DNA of 5,516 nucleotides from CAZJYC01 sp964550165. Lineage in GTDB: Bacteria > Acidobacteriota > Aminicenantia > Aminicenantales > Aminicenantaceae. Positions 1 to 5,321 of the stretch are shown here, in pieces. The notes under the pieces are model-generated. The model searched no databases. It was not told where the DNA came from and saw only the letters and a program-made list of their open reading frames with translations. Location of the stretch: NCBI GenBank assembly GCA_964550165.1, contig CAZJYC010000115.1, positions 1 to 5,516 of the forward strand, given 5' to 3'. Each line of letters opens with the position of its first letter. Position 1 is the first letter of the stretch. Position numbers and translations under genes: made by a program.

Positions 1-1044
1 GTTGTATGTGCAGCATGTCTCATGGGTGGCATTGCTCAGCTGGCCGGCCAGCTGATAGGGATCGCTTCCCCAGCCCTCATAGTTGCTCGTCCCGCCCGTG
101 CAGTAGGAGCGTGCCTTGACCACTTCGTCCCAGAAATAGGTGGCGATTTCGCGATAATCATCTATTCCCGTCAGCTCGTATTCCCGCGCGGCTCCGATGA
201 CTTTGGGAATCTGGGTGTTAACATGCAATCCTTTGAGCTCGTCGCGACGGCTGGCAAGAGGATCGAGGAACGCTCTATGGTCAAAACGCCGGGCCAGGGA
301 AAGGTGGTCCGCTTTTCCGGTGGCGGCGTAAAGGTTGGCGAGCACTTCACTCATCCCCCCGAATTCCACCTTGAGCATGCGCTGCATCGCGTCGTCATCC
401 AGGCGGTCCATCCTCATTTTCGCCCAAGCAGCCATCTTTTGGACAACATCCAGGGCTTTGTCATTTCCGCAATGGATGAACATATCCAGCAGGCCGGCCA
501 TAATCTTATGGAGGGTATACCAAGGTGCCCAGACCCTCTTTACCTCGATCACCCGGTCTATGAATTCTTCAGGGTAGGCGCTGAGATACCCGCTTTGCCC
601 CAGAGCATTCTGGCACTTCTCGAGCTCGGCGACGATATATTCGGCTTTTTGTTTCAGAGCTTCATCACCGGTGGCAGAATACGTCAAGGCACAGGCGGTG
701 AGAAAGTGGCCGACAAAGTGCCCGCGGAGCTCGCATTTGGGCTCTTCCCATCCGCCCAGGGGCTGGACCGAAGAGGGCAGCCCTGCATTCACCCGGAAAT
801 TGTGGAGCAAGCGGTCAGGATCCAAGTCATGGAGGTACTTTCTGTTGCGCTCCAGGGCATCCTTGAACGGTCCGTCGAGCAGACGTACGTTTTTCAGCGG
901 AAAGGGACGGGCCTGGAAGTTAATTTTAGGCTTGACTTTTTCAAAGCTGTCTTCGGCTTTCTGACCGCGGCAGCCGCTGAAGACAAGAAAGAAAGCCAAG
1001 CTAAGCAGCATAAAACCCAGAGCAGAAAAATTAGCTTTTTTCAT
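1..1044 (-). CDS. GH127/GH146-type beta-L-arabinofuranosidase lipoprotein, C-terminus cut by window edge
   Basis: Reading the minus strand from the ATG at 1044 gives 348 uninterrupted codons to the left edge, so the 3' part is missing. Family members (Pfam Glyco_hydro_127, formerly DUF1680) remove terminal beta-L-arabinofuranose using a cysteine nucleophile held by zinc. Seen here: a basic, hydrophobic N-terminus ending in LVFSGC, a lipobox-like site with Cys25 as lipidated residue; then DRLLHNFRVNAGLP (78-91), LGGWEEPKCELRGHFVGHF (96-114), NTQIPKVIGAAREYELTG (276-293), CTGGTSNYEGW (315-325) and THETCCTYN (340-348). By comparison with Bifidobacterium HypBA1, Glu323 would be the acid/base residue, and Glu342 and Cys344 zinc ligands. 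The nucleophile Cys and its neighbour lie beyond the edge. Residue 26 is Arg, which favours the outer membrane under the E. coli sorting rule. The start is fixed by GAGGGG six bases upstream. Family assignment is firm; exact substrate and GH127 versus GH146 are open. Confidence 0.9.
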   Translation of the reverse strand, partial: MKKANFSALGFMLLSLAFFLVFSGCRGQKAEDSFEKVKPKINFQARPFPLKNVRLLDGPFKDALERNRKYLHDLDPDRLLHNFRVNAGLPSSVQPLGGWEEPKCELRGHFVGHFLTACALTYSATGDEALKQKAEYIVAELEKCQNALGQSGYLSAYPEEFIDRVIEVKRVWAPWYTLHKIMAGLLDMFIHCGNDKALDVVQKMAAWAKMRMDRLDDDAMQRMLKVEFGGMSEVLANLYAATGKADHLSLARRFDHRAFLDPLASRRDELKGLHVNTQIPKVIGAAREYELTGIDDYREIATYFWDEVVKARSYCTGGTSNYEGWGSDPYQLAGQLSNATHETCCTYN

Positions 1045-1050
1045 TTTTTT

Positions 1051-1056
1051 CCCCTC
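1051..1056 (-). promoter_or_regulatory. Shine-Dalgarno site of the GH127 gene
   Basis: The minus strand reads GAGGGG, then six A residues, then ATG at 1044. The spacing is normal and supports this ATG as the start. Confidence 0.75.
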
Positions 1057-1085
1057 GTTTTTTGCCTGATTATCAAAGCCAAAAA

Positions 1086-1114
1086 ATCATACCTCATTCC
1101 TCAGAGATTTTCAA
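1086..1114 (-). promoter_or_regulatory. Sigma70-type promoter of the GH127 gene
   Basis: On the minus strand, TTGAAA (1114-1109) is followed after exactly 17 bases by TATGAT (1091-1086). Each hexamer matches consensus at five of six positions. A start of transcription near 1079 would give a leader of about 35 bases containing the GAGGGG ribosome site. This suggests that the GH127 gene is transcribed separately from the peptidase operon upstream of it. A GATC-GCT-GATC sequence (1119-1129) lies just upstream of the -35 box; I attach no function to it. Confidence 0.65.
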
Positions 1115-1259
1115 AGAAGATCGCTGATCGGTTCGTATGTTCCGCGTCTCGTTGCGGGAAGCCGATTGTCGGTAGTTCCAAGAAAGCATGTCTTGATCAC
1201 AAAGCGCGGCTCTTGCCTCATCCACTAAGGGAAAGCATGGAGCGAAGCGACGGTTGAAA

Positions 1260-1281
1260 GGGGAACGCAAAATGGTTCCCC
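1260..1281 (-). terminator. Possible terminator of the M16 peptidase operon
   Basis: A seven-base-pair perfect stem, GGGGAAC with GTTCCCC, encloses an eight-base loop, 27 bases after the stop codon of the second peptidase gene. In the minus-strand transcript it is followed by only UUUC, so the U-tract is weak. Position and stem strength favour termination or 3'-end protection; efficiency is doubtful. Confidence 0.45.
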
Positions 1282-1308
1282 CAAAGTTGACTGCCGAATA
1301 AGCGAGCT

Positions 1309-2775
1309 TTATTTAGCTGCGGTGCTGCTCACTCTCTCTCTGTCGATGATGCTCTGGAGGTCTATTTCCTCAATTTTTCCAAGGGTTTCCAAGGGCTTAT
1401 CGAATCTTTTCTTGTCCCCCACCACCACAATCGCTATTCTTCCGGTATTCATGTATTTCTGGGCAACATCCAGAACGTCATCTTTGCTCACCTTTTTAAT
1501 ATTATCGATGTATTTCTCCAGGTAATCTTCAGGATAACCCATAAGGCCGAGGTAGATTTTCTGAGAGAGGATAGAGAGCTTGGATTCAAAGGTGAAGACG
1601 AAACTGTTAATCATATAGTTTTTGGCCTCTTCCATCTCCTCATCCTTGATCAGGTCAGCCTGCATGCTTTTGACAATCTCCTCAATCAGAGAGAGCGCCT
1701 CTCCCAGCGATTCGGCTCTCAAGGTTGAAGAAACAACAAAAGTCCCTTTATCTCTCCCTGACCCGACTCCTCCGTATATCCCATAAGTCAAACCGCGATT
1801 GGAGCGGAGTTCTCTCATCAACCTTGAGCCGAAACCGCCTCCTCCGAGCACATAGTTCATCACTTCCAGCTTGTACTGGTCAGGATTGTTGCGCCGGACT
1901 CCAAGATGTCCGAGAGCGATGTTGGCCTGCGGTGTATCCTTGTAGACATAATAAATGACGTTTTTCACTTCATCCTTGACTCCGGGAACTGGAGGGAATT
2001 CGATTTTTTTTGGATTCCAATTCTTAAAGGCTTTATTCAGTTGGTTTTTGACTTCAGAACTGGAAATGTCGCCGCTGATTCCGATGGTCATATTGTTAGG
2101 AACAAAGTATTTCTTGTGGAACGCAATCAAGTCATCACGGGAGATTTTATCCAGAGTGCTGAAGGAGGTGCGTCTGGCGTATGGACTCTCTGGGCCATAG
2201 ATTTTTTCACTGAAGATGAGCCTGGCCACTGAAAATGGCATATCCCATCGTCTTCTGATGCTCTCCTTGGTTTGATTTTTAGCCAGATCGATTTTCTCCT
2301 GGCTGAAAACCGGCGTGGTGATGATGTCTGCAAAGATTTCCAGAACCCTGGGGAAGTCTTTTTTCATGCAGGAAAGCCTGGCTGACCCAAATTCAGAGCT
2401 GATGCCGGTCTCAACGCTGGCTGCCAGAAATTCCAGCTCTTCGTCGATCTGGTCACCAGTCATTTTGGAGGTTCCGCCCGTTCTCATCACAGTCCCCGTT
2501 AAGTTTGCGAGCCCGGTTTTATCAGCGGGTTCATAAAGAGAGCCTGTCTTAAAATAGGCAAGCATACTGATCATCGGCAGCTCTCTGTCCTCAAGATAAT
2601 AGACTTCAATGCCCTTTCCGACGATGAATTTTTGAATCGAAGGCGGAGTGAATTTGATTTCTTCCGGCTTCTTCAGCTCTGAAGGATGCTTTTGGCCATA
2701 AACCAGGATAACAGCAGCGAACAGAGTCGCAAGAATCAATAAACGAAATATAATTTTTCTATGTTTTTTCCCCAT
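1309..2775 (-). CDS. Zinc-less M16 peptidase-like subunit, exported partner of the upstream protease
   Basis: 488 residues with a Sec signal (basic KKHRK, hydrophobic 10-25, likely cleavage after Gly27), so periplasmic. The two-domain M16 layout is visible: N-domain about 50-195, then DLIAFHKKYFVPNNMTIGIS (215-234) opening the C-domain to about 385. Where active M16 enzymes have HxxEH, this protein has N91-L-T-G94-T95, so all three motif residues are replaced and it should not bind catalytic zinc. It keeps the glycine-rich stretch GGGGFGSRLM (311-320) and the R327-G-L-T-Y331 pair, which in M16B enzymes binds substrate. The adjacent upstream gene has the opposite pattern, implying an obligate heterodimer like mitochondrial processing peptidase or the paired M16B proteases of Sphingomonas. 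Its start is nine bases after the upstream stop and its ribosome site overlaps that stop. Substrate unknown; degradation or processing of peptides in the periplasm is inferred. Confidence 0.92.
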   Translation of the reverse strand: MGKKHRKIIFRLLILATLFAAVILVYGQKHPSELKKPEEIKFTPPSIQKFIVGKGIEVYYLEDRELPMISMLAYFKTGSLYEPADKTGLANLTGTVMRTGGTSKMTGDQIDEELEFLAASVETGISSEFGSARLSCMKKDFPRVLEIFADIITTPVFSQEKIDLAKNQTKESIRRRWDMPFSVARLIFSEKIYGPESPYARRTSFSTLDKISRDDLIAFHKKYFVPNNMTIGISGDISSSEVKNQLNKAFKNWNPKKIEFPPVPGVKDEVKNVIYYVYKDTPQANIALGHLGVRRNNPDQYKLEVMNYVLGGGGFGSRLMRELRSNRGLTYGIYGGVGSGRDKGTFVVSSTLRAESLGEALSLIEEIVKSMQADLIKDEEMEEAKNYMINSFVFTFESKLSILSQKIYLGLMGYPEDYLEKYIDNIKKVSKDDVLDVAQKYMNTGRIAIVVVGDKKRFDKPLETLGKIEEIDLQSIIDRERVSSTAAK

Positions 2776-2779
2776 TTTT

Positions 2780-2786
2780 CCCTCCT
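2780..2786 (-). promoter_or_regulatory. Ribosome site overlapping the upstream stop codon (translational coupling)
   Basis: The minus strand reads TAGGAGGGAAAAATG: the TAG stop of the zinc-bearing subunit (2787-2785) supplies the first bases of the AGGAGGG ribosome site of the second subunit. This arrangement favours coupled, near-equal synthesis of the two proteins, as expected for subunits of one complex. Confidence 0.8.
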
Positions 2787-4311
2787 ATTTTGTTTCCTTT
2801 TGTTTTTTGAGTAAGAAGGCGATGGTCCTGTTCTGTTCTGTGAAATATTCTTTGGCAGCTTCCATGATGTCTTCCTGTTTGACACGGATAATCGCTTCCT
2901 TGTATTTCAGCATGTTCTTCCAGTCTCCGAAGAAAAGCTGCTCTCTCATCAGCCTGAAGGCCATGCCAAAATTTGAGCTGAGACTTCGAATATAGGAAGC
3001 TTCTAACTGGTTTTTGATCTTTTCGAGCTCTTTGGCATCGACAGGCTCGACCTTGAGTTTTTCAAGGTGCTCGGTAATGGCCTTTTCAAGCTCTTCGTTT
3101 GTGTGGGGGAATCGGGGTGTGGCGGATATCATGAAAAGATTGTCGTATCTCACACCTGGGAAGGAAGACGTTGAGGAGACGCTCACGGCGAATTGTTTTG
3201 TTTTCACGAGGTCTTTATACAACCGGGAAGTTCTTCCCGATGTTAAGATTGAAGAGACAACATCCATGACATAGGCGTTTTTATGAGGATAGGTGGGCTT
3301 GTGGAAGCCAATCAAAAGCTGGGGCTCTGCATCAAATTCTATCTTCACCCGTCTTTCGCCGAGCTGCTTTGGCTCTGTTGTTCTCAGGATAGGAGGCTCG
3401 GAACCTCTGGGAATATCGCCGAAGTATTTCTCGATGAGGGGAATGGCCTTTTCCGGATGAACATCCCCGACTAAAGCCACAACACAATTGTTGGGCGTGT
3501 AATACTTGCTTTTGAATGCTACGGCTTCTTCAAGTGTCACCGAATTGATGTCCGAGGCCCATCCGACAACAGAATGTCCATAAGGATGAGCGATGAAGGC
3601 TGCGGCCATAAAAATTTCATAGAGCTGTCTGATTGGGACAGCCTCGGTCGTCTGCTTTCTCTCTTCCTGAACAACTCCCCTTTCTGTGTAAAACTCTCTG
3701 AGGACCGCGTTCTTGATTCGCTCGGATTCCATCAAACAAAAAAGCTCGAATCGATTGGAAGGGAGGCTGATAAGGTAGGACGTCACATCTGTCCCTGTTC
3801 CGGCATTCAGTCCTACCCCGCCTGCATTCGAATAAATTTTGTCAATTTCGTCCTTGACGATGTATTTTTTCTGCTCCTTTTCGAGCTCGGACATTTCCTT
3901 TTTCATTTTCTCTAATTTTTCTTTATCAGCCAGATCGCTTTTAATTAATTCTTTTGAGATTTCGGCTCCGAGCTTGTTGACTTTCTCCATGACAACCTTC
4001 TCTTTTTCATAATCGTTTGTTCCGATCCGCGGGGTTCCTTTGAAGGCCATGTGTTCGAAAAGATGGGCTAAACCTGTGATGCCTGAGACTTCATCCGCGC
4101 TCCCCACTTTAAAACCATAGACTGCGCTGAAAACAGGGACTTCATGCCTTTCCATGAAGATAAATGTCATGCCATTTCCGAGCTTGTGGACTTTGACTTT
4201 GGACTCAATATCCTGGGAGAGAGCAAGGCTGGAGGTGAATATGAAGATTAAGATAAGCAAACATAGAAAGTATGCATCTTGATTCTTTAGCTTTCTGATT
4301 AATGGGTTCAT
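2785..4311 (-). CDS. Exported M16 zinc metallopeptidase, catalytic subunit
   Basis: 508 residues from the ATG at 4311, which has AAAGGAGG four bases upstream; an in-frame TTG at 4326 would begin inside that ribosome region and is rejected. A Sec signal (basic RKLK, hydrophobic 14-30, likely cleavage after Ser32) sends it to the periplasm. The N-domain has the inverted zinc motif H83-L-F-E86-H87, with Glu86 as general base; the third ligand is most likely Glu217 in ERGVVQEE (210-217). His87 to Glu217 is 130 residues, against 77 in pitrilysin. The excess is a Lys/Glu-rich helical insert at about 105-162. GGVGLNAGTGTDVTSY (164-179) and the C-domain opening around SKYYTPNNCVVALVGDV (268-284) are typical. 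The Arg/Tyr substrate pair is absent (K372-QFA-V376) and is supplied by the downstream partner. First gene of a two-gene operon. Family call is firm; substrate unknown. Confidence 0.95.
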   Translation of the reverse strand: MNPLIRKLKNQDAYFLCLLILIFIFTSSLALSQDIESKVKVHKLGNGMTFIFMERHEVPVFSAVYGFKVGSADEVSGITGLAHLFEHMAFKGTPRIGTNDYEKEKVVMEKVNKLGAEISKELIKSDLADKEKLEKMKKEMSELEKEQKKYIVKDEIDKIYSNAGGVGLNAGTGTDVTSYLISLPSNRFELFCLMESERIKNAVLREFYTERGVVQEERKQTTEAVPIRQLYEIFMAAAFIAHPYGHSVVGWASDINSVTLEEAVAFKSKYYTPNNCVVALVGDVHPEKAIPLIEKYFGDIPRGSEPPILRTTEPKQLGERRVKIEFDAEPQLLIGFHKPTYPHKNAYVMDVVSSILTSGRTSRLYKDLVKTKQFAVSVSSTSSFPGVRYDNLFMISATPRFPHTNEELEKAITEHLEKLKVEPVDAKELEKIKNQLEASYIRSLSSNFGMAFRLMREQLFFGDWKNMLKYKEAIIRVKQEDIMEAAKEYFTEQNRTIAFLLKKQKETK

Positions 4312-4315
4312 TTTA

Positions 4316-4323
4316 CCTCCTTT
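4316..4323 (-). promoter_or_regulatory. Shine-Dalgarno site deciding the start of the catalytic M16 subunit
   Basis: The minus strand reads AAAGGAGG then TAAA then ATG at 4311. This near-perfect site selects the ATG over the in-frame TTG at 4326, which lies just upstream of the site itself and so could not use it. Confidence 0.85.
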
Positions 4324-4341
4324 CAAGATATTTTTTCAGAC

Positions 4342-4365
4342 ATTCAACTTCCATTGAAGCTGAAT
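4342..4365 (-). promoter_or_regulatory. Leader hairpin B of the M16 operon
   Basis: In the minus-strand transcript, AUUCAGCUUC pairs with GAAGUUGAAU over ten base pairs, including one G-U pair, around a four-base AAUG loop. It sits about 18 bases before the ribosome site of the catalytic subunit. The first four bases of its 5' arm are also the last four of hairpin A, so the two cannot both form fully. The pairing is seen in sequence; a regulatory role is inference. Confidence 0.4.
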
Positions 4366-4398
4366 CCTGTTTATCGCCAGAACGTGACGGAAGGATTC
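4362..4398 (-). promoter_or_regulatory. Leader hairpin A of the M16 operon
   Basis: In the minus-strand transcript, GAAUCCU (4398-4392) pairs with AGGAUUC (4368-4362), seven perfect pairs. Inside it CGUCA pairs with UGGCG (one G-U) around a five-base CGUUC loop, making a 37-base two-tier stem-loop. It lies within the roughly 180-base leader predicted from the promoter near 4500 and competes with hairpin B for 4362-4365. I do not recognise it as a named riboswitch. Confidence 0.4.
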
Positions 4399-4498
4399 TT
4401 TTTATCACGAACATCGTTTTTAGCAATTGGATGATTGAGTCTGCTTGTCGAAGCAACAGCCTTACTCCCTTAGGACTCAATTTGCCTTTTGATTTCTA

Positions 4499-4526
4499 AA
4501 TATAGCTTAAGAAAGATAAATGTCAA
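4499..4526 (-). promoter_or_regulatory. Sigma70-type promoter of the M16 peptidase operon
   Basis: On the minus strand a perfect TTGACA (4526-4521) is followed after 16 bases by TATATT (4504-4499), five of six matches to consensus. Transcription would start near 4492, about 180 bases before the ATG at 4311. This gives an unusually long leader that holds the two hairpins listed separately. Confidence 0.65.
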
Positions 4527-4545
4527 GTCCACGTTAAAGCTGAAA

Positions 4546-4574
4546 TTGACAGCATCTATCCTTTATGTTAAAGA
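4546..4574 (+). promoter_or_regulatory. Possible promoter of the two-repeat secreted protein gene
   Basis: A perfect TTGACA (4546-4551) is followed after 17 bases by TAAAGA (4569-4574), a poor -10 match (three of six). The -35 hexamer faces away from the identical -35 of the peptidase operon, 19 bases apart. A weak -10 suggests that an activator may be needed, or that the -35 match is partly chance. Confidence 0.4.
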
Positions 4575-4594
4575 TTAAAGCAATGAAAATTATC

Positions 4595-4601
4595 AAGGAG
4601 G
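4595..4601 (+). promoter_or_regulatory. Shine-Dalgarno site deciding the start at 4613
   Basis: AAGGAGG lies 11 bases before the ATG at 4613. An earlier in-frame ATG at 4565 lies inside the putative promoter, has no ribosome site, and would add 16 residues in front of a normal signal peptide. The later start is therefore preferred. Confidence 0.75.
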
Positions 4602-4612
4602 TAGGGCAAGAA

Positions 4613-5254
4613 ATGAAAAAGCTTTTAAAACAACTGTCAGTGCTCATCGCAATCCTGGCGATGCTTATCACGGCCGCATCGGCCTTGAAAATGGGAGAAA
4701 ATGCAGTTCAGCTTCCCATCGGCACAAAAATAGAGAAAGCGGGCGAAGTCACAAAGTTCCTTCTGGCCGATGGAGTCTTGGAGCTCATAGGCTTGGCGGG
4801 CGAGCTTGGGGTCAGAGCCTACAACAAAGAGGGAAAGCTTCTTTATGCTGGAAAGCAGGCCAGGTTATTTGCCATGTTTTCTGTGGAAAAATTGAGAAAC
4901 CAAGATACTGTCTCTGATGACCTTCTTTTTGTCCAGTTTAAAGGCTTAAGCCCGCAGCCTGACCCGCCCGGAAAGGTCATCCTCATTCCCAGAGGAACAA
5001 AAATTGAGAGGGGAAAAGCAGGATTTTTACGGTTCATGCTCGCAGACGGAAGGATGGTCGAATTCAAGGCCGCAAGGGCCAGGGCTGGCATTATCGGAGA
5101 CTGCGGAATATACGATCAGGCAGGCAAGCTTCTCTACACTCGAAACCGGGGTCAATTGTGCCGCGCCATCTCCATCCAGAGCATACGAAACAAAGTGGCC
5201 ATAGACGACGAGGTTGTTTGGGTGCAGTTTGCTGTCGAGCCCGTCGGAAGATAG
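4613..5254 (+). CDS. Secreted protein of unknown function with two tandem copies of one domain
   Basis: 213 residues. A clear Sec signal (MKKLLKQ, hydrophobic 8-22, likely cleavage after Ala24 in ASA) exports it. The mature part is an internal duplication: copy 1 at about 32-110 and copy 2 at about 122-207, joined by a proline-rich linker SPQPDPPG (113-120). Shared blocks occur in order in both copies: GTKIE (37-41, 128-132), LADG (51-54, 143-146), GKLLY (74-78, 171-175), RN (95-96, 192-193) and VQF (107-109, 204-206). The spacing and alternating hydrophobic pattern suggest small beta-rich domains. Only copy 2 has cysteines, Cys164 and Cys183, which flank its GKLLY strand and could form a disulfide in the periplasm. 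There is no lipobox or catalytic signature. I do not recognise the family. It shares its promoter region with the M16 operon but lies on the opposite strand. Confidence 0.85.
   Translation: MKKLLKQLSVLIAILAMLITAASALKMGENAVQLPIGTKIEKAGEVTKFLLADGVLELIGLAGELGVRAYNKEGKLLYAGKQARLFAMFSVEKLRNQDTVSDDLLFVQFKGLSPQPDPPGKVILIPRGTKIERGKAGFLRFMLADGRMVEFKAARARAGIIGDCGIYDQAGKLLYTRNRGQLCRAISIQSIRNKVAIDDEVVWVQFAVEPVGR
4706..5233 (+). repeat. Tandem domain duplication within the secreted protein
   Basis: Codons 32-110 (4706-4942) and 122-207 (4976-5233) encode homologous domains recognisable by protein motifs but not by close DNA identity. The duplication is therefore old, not a recent slippage product. Confidence 0.8.
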
Positions 5255-5321
5255 GCTTACTTTCTGAATATAAGCGGCAGAGCTTAAAAAGCCGCAAGTC
5301 ATTTCCAAATATCAAAAAAGA

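Larger units (their letters stand above)
4327..4612. other. Divergent intergenic control region
   Basis: Together with the ribosome site of the catalytic M16 subunit, the 301 bases between the two start codons hold no convincing gene. A 65-codon open frame on the plus strand (4302-4499) has no ribosome site and its product resembles nothing I know. The contents are: ribosome sites at both ends, a leader with two competing hairpins, two divergent promoters, and short TTAAAG repeats at 4534-4539, 4568-4573 and 4575-4580. Confidence 0.7.

Noticed and set aside
1119..1129. GATC-GCT-GATC sequence just upstream of the GH127 promoter, a possible operator
   Set aside because: Each GATC is palindromic by itself and the arms do not extend. 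There is no match to a known regulator site that I can name.
1182..1239. Nine-base direct repeat GAAAGCATG at 1182-1190 and 1231-1239
   Set aside because: It is a single short pair with no flanking mobile-element or attachment-site structure, and is likely chance.
22..1257. A 411-codon open frame on the plus strand across the whole GH127 region
   Set aside because: It is in exact codon register with the minus-strand GH127 gene, whose protein has unmistakable family motifs. The antisense frame stays open only because the gene lacks TTA, CTA and TCA codons. It has no ribosome site and no recognisable product.
4326..4326. TTG at 4326 as an upstream start for the catalytic M16 subunit
   Set aside because: It lies just upstream of the AAAGGAGG site that serves the ATG at 4311 and has no ribosome site of its own.
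4302..4499. 65-codon plus-strand frame in the divergent intergenic region
   Set aside because: It begins inside the catalytic M16 gene on the other strand, lacks a ribosome site and covers the leader hairpins. Its translation has no recognisable features.
5274..5295. GCGGC/GCCGC inverted repeat after the secreted-protein gene, a possible terminator
   Set aside because: The stem is only five base pairs with a 12-base loop and no U-tract follows. It is too weak to call, and co-transcription with the next gene remains possible.
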